Shown here: one piece after another, positions 17,073 through 26,090 of the stretch
How positions within the stretch are numbered: position 1 is the first letter of the stretch
Layout: each line of letters begins with the position of its first letter
Origin: Parvibaculum sp049651025
Lineage (GTDB): Bacteria > Pseudomonadota > Alphaproteobacteria > Parvibaculales > Parvibaculaceae
Length of the DNA stretch: 64,000 nucleotides
Reading direction: 5' to 3'
NCBI RefSeq assembly: GCF_049651025.1
Contig: NZ_JBASBH010000062.1
Coordinates: forward strand, 18,801-82,800
Notes under the pieces: generated by a model
Database searches by the model: none
Seen by the model: only the letters and a program-made list of their open reading frames with translations
Told to the model about the DNA's origin: nothing
Position numbers and translations under genes: made by a program

Positions 17073-17930
17073 ATGGCAGGAAGACTAGAAGGCAAAGTTG
17101 CAATCATCACAGGCGGCACCAGCGGCATCGGTCGCGGCACGGTCGATCTGTTCCTGAAGGAAGGCGCGAAAGTTGTCGCCGGCGATCTTCAGGATCACAA
17201 GGGCGAAGCGATGGAGCGCGAGCTGGGAGAAAACTTCTCCTATTGCCGCGCCAATGTCGCCATCGAAGCCGAAGTAAAAAATCTGGTCGACCACACGGTC
17301 GGCAAGTTCGGTCGCCTCGACGTACTCTTCAACAATGCCGGTTATGGCGGCGTCGGCGGCGAGTTGCACGAGATCGACATGAACGGCTTTGACGAAACCG
17401 TCGGCGTACTGCTGAAAGGCGTCGTGCTCGGCTATAAATACGCCGTGCCGCATATGACGAAGCAGCAGTCGGGCAGCATCATCTCGACGGCCTCTGTCGC
17501 CGGATTGCAGGCGGGCTACGGCCCCCTCGTCTACAGCGCCTGCAAGGCCGCCGTGCATCACTTCTCGCGTTGCGCCGCGCTGCAACTCGCGCCGCATTTC
17601 GTCCGCTCGAATGCGATCTGCCCCGGCGGCATCGCCACCTCGATCTTCGGCTCGGGGTTGGGCCTCGGCACGCAGGTTGCCGACCAGCTCGCCGAAGTGA
17701 TGAAAATCCACCTCGCCAAAATCCAGCCGACGCCGCGCTCCGGCCTGCCCAGCGACATCGCCGAAACGGCCCTGTTCCTCGCAAGCGACGCATCGAGCTT
17801 CGTCACCGGCCAGACCATCGCCGTCGATGGCGGCTTGACGGCGGGCCCGATGGCCACGCTCGGCAAGCGGATCGACTTCGAAAAAGTCATCGGCGACTTC
17901 CTGGCGGACCTGCCGAAACAAGGCGCCTGA
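17073..17930 (+). CDS. Short-chain dehydrogenase/reductase (SDR)
   Basis: A 285-residue classical SDR with TGGTSGIG (13-20), NNAG (87-90), and catalytic Ser141, Tyr154 and Lys158 (VYSACKAA). GDLQDH at the end of beta-2 suggests NAD. It carries about 25 extra C-terminal residues (TLGKRIDFEKVIGDFLADLP) compared with most SDRs. GGGAG precedes ATG 17073. It probably forms an operon with the crotonase gene just upstream. The substrate, a secondary alcohol or 3-hydroxyacyl compound, is unknown. Confidence 0.88.
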   Translation: MAGRLEGKVAIITGGTSGIGRGTVDLFLKEGAKVVAGDLQDHKGEAMERELGENFSYCRANVAIEAEVKNLVDHTVGKFGRLDVLFNNAGYGGVGGELHEIDMNGFDETVGVLLKGVVLGYKYAVPHMTKQQSGSIISTASVAGLQAGYGPLVYSACKAAVHHFSRCAALQLAPHFVRSNAICPGGIATSIFGSGLGLGTQVADQLAEVMKIHLAKIQPTPRSGLPSDIAETALFLASDASSFVTGQTIAVDGGLTAGPMATLGKRIDFEKVIGDFLADLPKQGA

Positions 17931-18001
17931 AGCCGGAAACGTTTTGGCAACCATCCGCGCCTAGGCTCGCTCCCGGACCGCTCCGGTCCGGGACGATGCC
18001 C

Positions 18002-18352
18002 ATGCCGAAACACTCCGAATTGCCCCCTGTCAGCACCGATGAAGCCCGCGACCGCCGCGGCTTTCGACGTATTGGTACACGCATTGAGGGCCGCATCGTC
18101 TTTGCGGGCGTCGACAGCGATTGCATCGTCCATGAAATGTCGGCGACCGGGGCCCTTGTCGAATGCCTGCCCCTCCCCGCGCTTGGCGCGCAGCTCGCGC
18201 TTGATGTGCCGAATGTCGGCTGCGCCCTTGGCCGCGCGGTCCGTCACGAAGACAACCTCGTCTGCATCGAACTGACGACCGCGCCGGAAAAACGCGACCG
18301 CCTCGCCGACAAGCTGATCCTGGCCGCCTTCCATTTCCCGCCTGACGAGTAG
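18002..18352 (+). CDS. PilZ domain protein (possible c-di-GMP receptor)
   Basis: The 116-residue protein is essentially one PilZ domain. The arginine-rich motif RDRRGFRRIGTRIEG is present. The second motif, normally D/N-x-S-x-x-G, reads HEMSATGALVE, with Glu in the first place. It then has the beta-strand pattern of the barrel. c-di-GMP binding is therefore likely but not assured. A tight hairpin (TCCCGGACC / GGTCCGGGA, 17971-17993) overlaps the ribosome-binding area. I prefer ATG 18002 to ATG 17996 because the purine run at 17990-17993 is too close to the latter. Confidence 0.8.
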   Translation: MPKHSELPPVSTDEARDRRGFRRIGTRIEGRIVFAGVDSDCIVHEMSATGALVECLPLPALGAQLALDVPNVGCALGRAVRHEDNLVCIELTTAPEKRDRLADKLILAAFHFPPDE

Positions 18353-18433
18353 TCAGAGGCGCATCTCGCTTGTGGGCCTGAGCCGCCCGAGCCGCTACAC
18401 TCTCCGCAAAACTCATACCTCCGGGGAGCTCAC

Positions 18434-19222
18434 ATGACACTCAAGGACAAGGTTTCGATCGTTACCGGCTCGGCCACCGGCCTCGGCGCTGCCGTTGCCA
18501 TCATGCTGGCCGAACGCGGCAGCAAGGTCGTCATCAACTACACAAAGAGCGAAAAGGAAGCGAAAGAAACGCTCGCCCTCTGCAAGGCCAAGGGCGTTGA
18601 CGCCATTCTCGCCCAGGGCGATGTCGGCAATGACGACGACTGCAAGAAAATCGCGCAGGCTGCCGTCGACGCATGGGGCCGCATCGACATTCTCGTCAAC
18701 AATGCTGGCACCACGCAGTTCGCAAGCCACTCCGATCTCGACGCACTGACGGCGGAGGATTTCCTCTGGATCTACAAGGTGAATGTCGTCGGTGCCTATC
18801 AGATGATCCGCGCCTGCGCGCCCGAAATGAAAAAGACGGGCAAGGGCTCCGTCGTCAACATCTCGTCAATCGCGGGCGTCACCGGCATCGGTTCCTCCGT
18901 CGCCTATGCAGCGTCCAAGGGCGCGCTCAATACCATGACGCTCTCGCTCGCCCGTTCGCTCGCACCCGTGATCCGCGTCAACGCCGTCTGCCCCGGCTTC
19001 ATCGGCACGCGCTGGTTCTCCGACCGCTTCGGCGAGGAGCAGTACAAGAAAATCATCAAGCAGCAGGAAGCCTCCACCCCGCTCGCCCGCGCTGGCACGC
19101 CGCACGACATCGCGACATCCGTCGTGTTCTTTGCCGGCGAAGGCTCGGACCACATCACCGGCGAAACGCTCATCACCGACGCAGGAATGCATCTGGGCTT
19201 CGCGCCGCTGGTGGCGAGGTAG
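18434..19222 (+). CDS. Short-chain dehydrogenase/reductase (SDR)
   Basis: A 262-residue classical SDR with TGSATGLG (11-18), NNAG (89-92), Ser145, Tyr158 and Lys162 (AYAASKGA). The segment after beta-2, NYTKSEKEA, lacks the NAD-type Asp and has Asn-Tyr plus Lys/Ser. This is common in NADP-dependent 3-ketoacyl-reductase-like enzymes. It is transcribed alone, 81 bases after the PilZ gene, and is followed by a dispersed palindrome. Its substrate is unknown. Confidence 0.87.
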   Translation: MTLKDKVSIVTGSATGLGAAVAIMLAERGSKVVINYTKSEKEAKETLALCKAKGVDAILAQGDVGNDDDCKKIAQAAVDAWGRIDILVNNAGTTQFASHSDLDALTAEDFLWIYKVNVVGAYQMIRACAPEMKKTGKGSVVNISSIAGVTGIGSSVAYAASKGALNTMTLSLARSLAPVIRVNAVCPGFIGTRWFSDRFGEEQYKKIIKQQEASTPLARAGTPHDIATSVVFFAGEGSDHITGETLITDAGMHLGFAPLVAR

Positions 19223-19233
19223 TTTCAATTATT

Positions 19234-19318
19234 TGTCACCCCGGGCTTGTCCCGGGGTCCAGGGGCCGCGCACGCTGCGTTTGTGGCTCTGGATCCCGGA
19301 ACGAGCCCGGGATGACAG
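19234..19318. repeat. Dispersed palindromic repeat
   Basis: Flanked by TGTCA and TGACA. It contains CCCCGGGCTTGTCCCGGGG and CCCGGAACGAGCCCGGG as inner hairpins. It lies between the convergent SDR and hydrolase genes and may help stop transcription. It is the same general type as the repeats at 16119 and 32228. Confidence 0.75.
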
Positions 19319-19334
19319 CAGAAATATTTTCCCC

Positions 19335-20081
19335 TCACTCCTCCAGAAACTTCAGCACCGCGTCCTTATAGGCGTGATCGCCGACGGTTCGCATGTGATC
19401 GCGTTTGGGCACCGTGAAGCTCGTCGCGCCGGGTATGCGCGCGGCAAGCGGCGCGGCTGGTCCGGCCTGATCGTCGGTTTCCCCCGCAACGATCAGCACG
19501 GGCCGCGTAATGCGCGCAAGGCTGTCTGCCGGAAAATCATCGCGAACCGCCTCAAAACAAGCGGCAAGCGCGAGGTGGTCCTGCTTGTTCTGATCGGCAA
19601 AGGTGCGGAACAGCTTCGCGCCGGGGCTATGGATCGACGACGGATCGTCAGTCAGCAAAGCATCGACAACCGAAGCGGATTCCTTGTCCTTGTCGAGCAG
19701 CCGCTCACCGACGCCCGCCGCGATCACCCTGTCAAAACGCTCCGGCCACGTCGCAGCCGCCACCAGTGACACCATACCCCCCATGGAATATCCCATGAGG
19801 TCGACGCCCGGCTCACCCAGATGATCCATCAATGCGATGACATCGCCTGCCATCGCCTCAAGCGTATAGTCGGCAGCGTCATGCGGCTTGTCGCTCGCAC
19901 CATGTCCGCGCCCGTCCGGCATGATGACGCGTCGCCCCGCATCGACCAGCGCACGCGACCAGCCGGTCGCCACCCAGTTCACCTCATGCGTCGAGGCAAA
20001 CCCGTGAACGAGCACAATCGGCGAGCCTTCACCCACCATGCGATAGGCAAGTTTCAATCCGTCGGAGTCGAAATATTTCAT
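19335..20081 (-). CDS. Alpha/beta hydrolase
   Basis: A 248-residue hydrolase with HGFAST as the oxyanion strand, nucleophile elbow GYSMGGM (Ser99), acid in AGETDDQAG and catalytic His in PKRDHMRTVG. There is no signal peptide from ATG 20081, so it is cytoplasmic. It resembles small ester or lactone hydrolases. The next gene, for an M20 peptidase, is divergent with about 100 bases of shared promoter region. Confidence 0.86.
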   Translation of the reverse strand: MKYFDSDGLKLAYRMVGEGSPIVLVHGFASTHEVNWVATGWSRALVDAGRRVIMPDGRGHGASDKPHDAADYTLEAMAGDVIALMDHLGEPGVDLMGYSMGGMVSLVAAATWPERFDRVIAAGVGERLLDKDKESASVVDALLTDDPSSIHSPGAKLFRTFADQNKQDHLALAACFEAVRDDFPADSLARITRPVLIVAGETDDQAGPAAPLAARIPGATSFTVPKRDHMRTVGDHAYKDAVLKFLEE

Positions 20082-20182
20082 GGGACACCTCTCAAACAAT
20101 CGCTCCAGTCTAGGGACAGGAACGACAGGTGGAAAGATGCGCGGCGCGGGGCTAGAATTCACCAAAATCGGGAGGATGAACA

Positions 20183-21445
20183 ATGACAGTTGCAACTTTG
20201 AAACGTGAAGTTTGTGATGCGATCGACGCGATGGCACCCGCGCTCATCGAGGTGAGCCACGCAATTCACGCAAAACCCGAACTCGCCTTTCAGGAATTCG
20301 AGGCCGCCAAACTCCTGACATCGCGTATCGAAGCCGCGGGCCTCTCCGTAACGCGCGGCGCCTTCGGCCTGCCGACCGCCTATGCGTCGAGCTTTGGCCC
20401 CGAGGGCAAGCCCGAAGTCGCAATCCTTTCGGAATATGACGCCCTGCCCGGCATCGGCCACTCCTGCGGCCACAACATCATTGCAACGACGGGCCTCGGC
20501 GCTTCGCTGGCGCTTGCAAAGCTCGGGCAAAACCTTCCCGGCCGCGTTCGCTATCTCGGCACGCCCGCCGAAGAGCGTGGCGGCGGCAAGGAATTGATGG
20601 CGCAGAAAGGCGCGTTCGACCGCCTCGACGCCGCCATGATGGTGCATCCAGCAGGCATCGACCTCATCACCATGCCCTGCATCTGCGTTTCGGAAGTCGT
20701 CGTCGTTTACAAGGGCAAGAGCGCCCATGCCTCCGCCATTCCGCATGCCGGTCTCAATGCGCTTGACGCTCTCATCACCGCCTACCAATCCATCGCCCAG
20801 CTTCGCCAGCACATCAAATCGACCGAGCGCATTCACGGCATCATCACCAAGGGCGGCAATGCGCCGAACATCGTGCCGGACGAGACGGAGGGTTTCTTCT
20901 ATGTGCGCGCGGCACAAGCCGAAGAACTCGCGGCACTGAAGAAGCGCGTGCAGGCCTGCTTCGAGGCGGGCGCATTGGCAACCGGCTGCACGGTCGAAAT
21001 CAAATGGGCCATGGCCGACTACCTCGACCTCAAGACCAGTATGCCGATCGCGCGTTCATACGAAGCGAACATGAATACCGTGGGTCGCAAATTCTTCCCG
21101 CTTGAAAAACTGCCGGGCGGGTCGGCGGGCAGCACGGATATGGGCAATGTCAGCCATCGCGTGCCCTCGATCCATCCGATGATCTCCTGCGCGCCGCCGA
21201 ATGTCGTCATTCACAATCCCGAATTCGCACGCTGGGCGGGCGGCGAACTTGGCGACAAAGCATGCATCGATGGCGCGAAAGCGCTTGCCATGACGGCACT
21301 CGACTTCATGACGGACGCAAGCTTGCGCCAAGCGGCTCGAGACGAGTTCGCCGCAAGCGCCGACGCCTCAGCGCGCTCCGTTGCCAGCGCCTATGACGCC
21401 CATGGAAACGCGCTTATCGGCGGGTGCGGCTGCGGCGGCCACTAG
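20183..21445 (+). CDS. M20 family metallopeptidase/amidohydrolase
   Basis: The 420-residue protein has the M20 di-metal ligand segments SEYDALPGIGHSCGHN (about 93-108) and TPAEERGGGKELM (about 132-144), and the inserted dimerisation domain (about 180-295). The late His ligand region PSIHPMISCA is present. It resembles p-aminobenzoyl-glutamate hydrolase subunit B and N-acyl amino-acid hydrolases. An unusual Cys/Gly/His-rich tail (GGCGCGGH) closes the protein and could bind metal. GGGAGG precedes the ATG. It is convergent with the tandem permease genes. Confidence 0.85.
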   Translation: MTVATLKREVCDAIDAMAPALIEVSHAIHAKPELAFQEFEAAKLLTSRIEAAGLSVTRGAFGLPTAYASSFGPEGKPEVAILSEYDALPGIGHSCGHNIIATTGLGASLALAKLGQNLPGRVRYLGTPAEERGGGKELMAQKGAFDRLDAAMMVHPAGIDLITMPCICVSEVVVVYKGKSAHASAIPHAGLNALDALITAYQSIAQLRQHIKSTERIHGIITKGGNAPNIVPDETEGFFYVRAAQAEELAALKKRVQACFEAGALATGCTVEIKWAMADYLDLKTSMPIARSYEANMNTVGRKFFPLEKLPGGSAGSTDMGNVSHRVPSIHPMISCAPPNVVIHNPEFARWAGGELGDKACIDGAKALAMTALDFMTDASLRQAARDEFAASADASARSVASAYDAHGNALIGGCGCGGH

Positions 21446-21447
21446 GC

Positions 21448-22812
21448 CTACTGCAGCGGCGGCATCTCCATGCTCTCAATTTCCTCGACGACGCGCTCGT
21501 CGAGGATCTTGCGGAGTTCCTGCTGCTCCTTGAGGCCGATGGGGAAATTCCACATCACCGCCATCACGAAGAGATTGCAGAAGAACGGCACAGCCACATA
21601 AAGAATATTGACGTGCTGAAGCGTCTCCGCGCTGTTCGTGCCTGTCGGATTGAACCCGATGAAATCGAGCGCCCAATAGACAACGCCGATGGCAATGGCG
21701 CTGCCGACCTTCGCGGTGAAGGTGAGCAGCGCATAGAACAACCCGGTGCGCCGCTGCCCCGTATGCACTTCGTCATAGTCGCCGATGTCGGCCATGATCG
21801 AACGATAAAGCACCGTCAGGCTGGCGACATTGACGCCGAGAAATACCAGCACAAGCGAGGCGACAAGAATATTCCCCGGCGGAATGAGAAACAGCGTCGG
21901 CACAAAAATGACGTTGAAGAGCGACGCTCCGATCACGGTGCGATGCTTGCCAAAGCGATAGCTGAGTTTCAGCACCACCGGAATGAAGCCGACGCCCGCG
22001 AAAAAATAAAGCAGCAGCAACAGGCTCGCATAATTTCCGACCTGCCAGACATAGGTCGCTTCATAGATGAACATCGCGCCAAGCGCCGAGCCGGAGAAGC
22101 CGCTTGCCAGATCGGATACGACGAGACGCTGCAAGGCATGATTTGAAAACAGCGGCCCGATCGCCTTGGCCAATGAAATTTTCGGCTGCGGCCTGACCTC
22201 ACGCTCCCCCATGCTGAAGATGGCGAGCAGCACCGTCAGCGGCAGCGCAATAATGATGAACCAGCCCATGACGGCAACGCGGTCGGTTTCAACATTCTCG
22301 CCGCCGACTTTTTCAATGATCGCAGGCAGCATCAGAACCAGCGGCACACCAAGCGTCGTCAGCCCTTCCCGCCAGGCCTGAATGCGCGAGCGCTCGTTAT
22401 ATTCGTCGCTGAGTTCCGCGCCCCACGACATATGGGCAAGCAGGATCATCGTGAAACCGAGATAAAGTCCCAGGAGGCCAAAGAGCAGATATTCCGCAGT
22501 CACCGGCGCAGTGGGGATGAAGATGTAATAGCTCGACACCATGATGATCGGCACGGAGAGCACGACCCAGACCCGACGCCGTCCCCAGCGGGTGATAAAT
22601 CTGTCGGATAAAATTCCAAGTACCGGATCGACAACCACGTCCCAAAGCCGCGCCAGCATGAAGATCGTGCCGACCGCCGCAAGACCAAGCCCCATGGATC
22701 CCGCATAAAAAGGCGGTAGATAAACAGCTAGTGGCAGTCCAAGCGCAGCGATGGGTATGGACGGCCCGGAGAATGCGAGCAGCCTCATCGCGGAAAGTTT
22801 AGGGTCGGCCAT
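21448..22812 (-). CDS. MFS permease of the glycoside-pentoside-hexuronide (GPH/MelB) type
   Basis: A 454-residue protein with about 12 membrane segments. The cytoplasmic loop after helix 2 reads DPVLGILSDRFITRWGRRRVW, the hallmark of the GPH branch (D-P-x-x-G-x-x-x-D and RWGRRR). Members carry sugars or other solutes with cations, but the group is wide and includes non-sugar transporters. It shares long stretches with the neighbouring permease (22866-24287), which points to tandem duplication. The order suggests both genes are co-transcribed, 53 bases apart. Confidence 0.88.
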   Translation of the reverse strand: MADPKLSAMRLLAFSGPSIPIAALGLPLAVYLPPFYAGSMGLGLAAVGTIFMLARLWDVVVDPVLGILSDRFITRWGRRRVWVVLSVPIIMVSSYYIFIPTAPVTAEYLLFGLLGLYLGFTMILLAHMSWGAELSDEYNERSRIQAWREGLTTLGVPLVLMLPAIIEKVGGENVETDRVAVMGWFIIIALPLTVLLAIFSMGEREVRPQPKISLAKAIGPLFSNHALQRLVVSDLASGFSGSALGAMFIYEATYVWQVGNYASLLLLLYFFAGVGFIPVVLKLSYRFGKHRTVIGASLFNVIFVPTLFLIPPGNILVASLVLVFLGVNVASLTVLYRSIMADIGDYDEVHTGQRRTGLFYALLTFTAKVGSAIAIGVVYWALDFIGFNPTGTNSAETLQHVNILYVAVPFFCNLFVMAVMWNFPIGLKEQQELRKILDERVVEEIESMEMPPLQ

Positions 22813-22865
22813 AGCCGGTTAGCTCCTGGAGTGAGAGCAACGGCGACGAATGTCCCGTTGAAGTA

Positions 22866-24287
22866 TCAGTCGGCAGGTGCGCCGGATGATTGCGCATCGC
22901 CGGGGTGCAGCGTGCGCGTCTCGACAGCCGCCGCAGCGGCATCGAGCATCCGTCGGTCGAGAATTTCGCGATTGGCCTTTTGTTGCGCCTCGTCGAGCGG
23001 GAAGCGCCACAGGATCAGCGCAACGGCCGCGCTGATGATCGTCGCCGGCCAGACGTAAACGGCGCGAAGCCCGTCCAGAGCGGCTGCGCTGTTTTCACCG
23101 CCGGGAACAAAGCCGACCACGTCGAGCATCATGTAGGAAAGGCCAATCGCAACAGCGGCGCCCACCTTGTTCGTCGATGTCAGCATCGCAAAGAAAAGCC
23201 CGGTACGCGTCTGCTTCGTTTGCACGGAGTCATGATCGGCAACATCCGCCATGATCGAGCGGAAGAGGAACGGGCCCGCCGCCATGTTGACGCCAAACAA
23301 CAGGAAGGCGCCAAGCGCCAACTCCGGATGGCCGGCAGGGATCAGCAAAATGAGCGGCACTGTGATCGCGTTGAAAAGCGCCGAACCCGCTGCCGTCCTG
23401 TGCTTGCCGAAACGGCGGCTGATCCAGAGAACGAGCGGAATGAACATCACGCCGGATATGAAATAGCAAAGCAGCAGCGCGCTGGAAAACTTGCCGAGCC
23501 TCAACACGTCCTCGGCGAGAAAGAGAAACAAGCTTGCGACAATGCCGCCGGAGACACCGGAGATGAGATCGGCGAGCAGCACGAAACGCAGCGGGCGGTT
23601 CTCGATCAGAACTTTCACCGCCTGCCCGAACGGCACATGCTCGGGCCGCGGCGCCTTGCGCTCCGGCACTTTCCAGACCGCGACGGCGACGGAAATCGGC
23701 AGCAGAATGAGAACGAACCATCCCATCGAGGCGACGCGCGCAGCAGCCAGATTTTCGGGGTTGGCGAGTTCGATCACAGCGGGCAGCGCCAGCACGCAGA
23801 CCATGCCGATGATCAACAGCAATTCACGCGCGCCCTGCACACGCGACCGGTCATGATAGTCGGGCGTCAGCTCGGCACCCCAGGAGATATGCGAGATGGT
23901 GAGCAGCGTCCAGCCCACATAGAGAACGAATAGCCAGAAGACGAGATAGCCCGCCGTCACCGGCCCCTGGGGCATGAAGATCATATAGACCGACAGCATC
24001 ATGATCGGCACAGACAGCACGATCCAGTGCCGCCGCCTGCCCCATCTTGTTTCAAACCGGTCGGAGACGACGCCCAGCACCGGATCCGTGATCACGTCCC
24101 AGAAGCGCGCCAGCATGAAGATCGCGCCGACAACGGTCAGCCCGAGCCCGAGCGACCCGGCATAGAACGGCGGCAGATGCACAACGAGCGGCAAGCCCAT
24201 GGCTGAAATTGGCGCCGCAGGAAACGCGAACGCCAGCAAAGTCCAACGCGATAGGGGCGCTTCGCGCCCCGCCATTCCAGCCGACAT
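22866..24287 (-). CDS. MFS permease of the glycoside-pentoside-hexuronide (GPH/MelB) type
   Basis: A 473-residue, 12-helix permease starting at ATG 24287 with GGGAGG upstream. The GPH signature is DPVLGVVSDRFETRWGRRRH. The first 120 residues align almost without gaps with its neighbour (GLPLVVHLPPFYAGSLGLGL against GLPLAVYLPPFYAGSMGLGL). The C-terminal tail is longer and Ala-rich. It is probably the first gene of a two-gene unit. The substrate is unknown; the M20 hydrolase on the other side may act on the same compound. Confidence 0.88.
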   Translation of the reverse strand: MSAGMAGREAPLSRWTLLAFAFPAAPISAMGLPLVVHLPPFYAGSLGLGLTVVGAIFMLARFWDVITDPVLGVVSDRFETRWGRRRHWIVLSVPIMMLSVYMIFMPQGPVTAGYLVFWLFVLYVGWTLLTISHISWGAELTPDYHDRSRVQGARELLLIIGMVCVLALPAVIELANPENLAAARVASMGWFVLILLPISVAVAVWKVPERKAPRPEHVPFGQAVKVLIENRPLRFVLLADLISGVSGGIVASLFLFLAEDVLRLGKFSSALLLCYFISGVMFIPLVLWISRRFGKHRTAAGSALFNAITVPLILLIPAGHPELALGAFLLFGVNMAAGPFLFRSIMADVADHDSVQTKQTRTGLFFAMLTSTNKVGAAVAIGLSYMMLDVVGFVPGGENSAAALDGLRAVYVWPATIISAAVALILWRFPLDEAQQKANREILDRRMLDAAAAAVETRTLHPGDAQSSGAPAD

Positions 24288-24490
24288 GAATCCTCCCGAA
24301 AATCTCGCGGCTCCGGAAAGGTCTTCGCGCCCCCCTCGCTCCGCCGCATTGAGTATGCCGAACGCCGAAACGAGGGCCAAGCCCTCATTACGCAGCGTCC
24401 ATATGCCTTAGGCCCGAGTCGAGTTTCGGCTGGAAAAGCCCGGCGTGGCAGACTAGCTTAGCGCCCAATCCAGACGACGAGGATGATCCA

Positions 24491-24739
24491 ATGCACGGCG
24501 AAGGCACACCGAAGTTCACCAATGACGCAGGCGCGGTTGAAATCCGCATCGGCGTCAAGGAGTTCGAATGCATCGGCGCGAACCCGCCCTTCGACCATCC
24601 GCATATTTTTCTCGATATGGGTCGTGGGGTCGAAAGCATCTGCCCCTATTGCTCGACGCTCTACAAGTTCGACGCGACGCTGAAAGCCAGCGAGGCGGTG
24701 CCCGCAAGCGCTTTCTACCACGCCAAGGCGCACGCCTGA
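24491..24739 (+). CDS. Zinc-finger protein of the CHCC (NDUFS6-like) type
   Basis: An 82-residue protein. The CHCC zinc ligands are Cys27 (FECIGA), one of His36/His38 (FDHPHIF), and Cys51 and Cys54 (CPYC). This family corresponds to the mitochondrial complex I subunit NDUFS6 and its alphaproteobacterial relatives, which attach to complex I. It stands alone here, away from any nuo genes. It is convergent with the NRAMP-like gene. Confidence 0.9.
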   Translation: MHGEGTPKFTNDAGAVEIRIGVKEFECIGANPPFDHPHIFLDMGRGVESICPYCSTLYKFDATLKASEAVPASAFYHAKAHA

Positions 24740-24760
24740 GGCGAGGCGACCTCCAGCCTT

Positions 24761-26050
24761 TCACATCGTCAGAAAAAGCCCCGCCGCCGTCAGCGCCATG
24801 ACGAAGGTGGAGAGCCAGCCCATGATCTGCAGTCCGCGCGGCAGCGTGAACTCGCCCATGATCTGCTCACGGCTCGTCATCAGCATCATCATCACCATGA
24901 CCGGTACAGCGACGAGCCCGTTAATGACGGCGCTCCAGAATAGTGCCTTGAACGGGCTGATCGCCGTCGAAAAATTCATCGCCACGCCGACAAAAGTCGC
25001 GACGGCCACGACACCGTAAAAGGCCTTGGCCTCGCCCGGCTTGCGCGCAAGACCTGACGGCCAGCGCATCGCCTCGCCAACTGCATAGGCAGCAGACCCC
25101 GCAAGCACAGGCACAGCCAGCAGCCCCGTGCCGATAATGCCGATGGCGAAAATTGCGAAGGCAAAATGCCCCGCAATCGGTTTCAGCGCCTGCGCTGCCT
25201 GCTCGGCAGTCTGGATATCGGTAATGCCGTGAAGATGCAGCGTCGCCGCCGTCGTGATGACGATGCACAGCGCAATCACATTGGAAAGTACCATGCCGAC
25301 CATGGTGTCGATGTCGATACGCCGGAACTCGCGAGGCGCCGAGGCAGGATCGTCGAAAAGCGGCCGCTCATCGGGCTTTTCTTCTGTCTCCTCCACCTCC
25401 TGCTCCGCCTGCCAGAAGAAAAGATAGGGGCTTATCGTCGTGCCGAAGATCGCGACAATGGCTGTGAAATAGCTCGCATCGAAAACAACGGACGGCAAGA
25501 CGATCAGTTGAACGACATGCCCCCATGGCACATCGACAACAAAAACCGTTGCCACATAAGCAAGCAATGAAATCGTCAGCCATTTCAGAATTGGCTCGTA
25601 GCGCGCATAGCTGATGAAAACCTCTGCTATCACGCTCAAGGTTCCAAACAGCACCACGTAGACAAGCACCGGCCCGCCTATCAGCAACTTCAACGCTGCC
25701 GCCATCGCGCCGAGATCCGCGCCGATATTGATTGTGTTTGCAACGACAAGCAGGAAAACGATGGCGTAAAGAACGGATGGTGGGTAATACAGACGAAGAT
25801 TGCCTGCGATCCCGCGCCCCGAAACGCGCCCGATGCGCCCGCTGATTTCCTGTATCGCAATCATCAGCGGCATGCTGAACACCAGCGTCCAGGCAAGCCC
25901 ATAGCCGAACTGCGCACCGACCTGCGAATAAGTGGCGATGCCGCTTGGATCGTCGTCAGACGCCCCCGTCGTAAGCCCCGGCCCCAGAATCGAAAGCATG
26001 CGCTGCGTGCGTGATTCCGTGGCTTCGTCGACGGTCTCTTTGTCTGTCAT
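24761..26050 (-). CDS. Atypical NRAMP-family metal ion transporter
   Basis: A 429-residue, about 11-helix membrane protein of the NRAMP superfamily. Helix 1 carries D34-P35-S36-G37 (GASDDDPSGIAT) where canonical members have DPGN. Helix 6 carries S207-P208-Y209 (GTTISPYLFF) where canonical members have MPH. The metal-binding Asn and Met and the helix-6 His are thus all replaced, while the helix-1 Asp stays. A charged loop (EVEETEEKPDERPLFDD) follows helix 6. Transport of something other than Mn/Fe (Mg was shown for one divergent NRAMP branch) is possible. ATG 26050 is 41 bases below the tRNA-Leu gene on the same strand. Confidence 0.85.
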   Translation of the reverse strand: MTDKETVDEATESRTQRMLSILGPGLTTGASDDDPSGIATYSQVGAQFGYGLAWTLVFSMPLMIAIQEISGRIGRVSGRGIAGNLRLYYPPSVLYAIVFLLVVANTINIGADLGAMAAALKLLIGGPVLVYVVLFGTLSVIAEVFISYARYEPILKWLTISLLAYVATVFVVDVPWGHVVQLIVLPSVVFDASYFTAIVAIFGTTISPYLFFWQAEQEVEETEEKPDERPLFDDPASAPREFRRIDIDTMVGMVLSNVIALCIVITTAATLHLHGITDIQTAEQAAQALKPIAGHFAFAIFAIGIIGTGLLAVPVLAGSAAYAVGEAMRWPSGLARKPGEAKAFYGVVAVATFVGVAMNFSTAISPFKALFWSAVINGLVAVPVMVMMMLMTSREQIMGEFTLPRGLQIMGWLSTFVMALTAAGLFLTM

Positions 26051-26090
26051 GAAGACCCGCGCGCAAGTTGTCGCCACGAACCGATCGAAC

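Noticed and set aside
21448..26050. A mobile or genomic island covering the permeases, the NRAMP-like gene and tRNA-Leu
   Set aside because: The tRNA is a typical integration site, but there is no integrase, no direct repeat of the tRNA end and no change in base composition.
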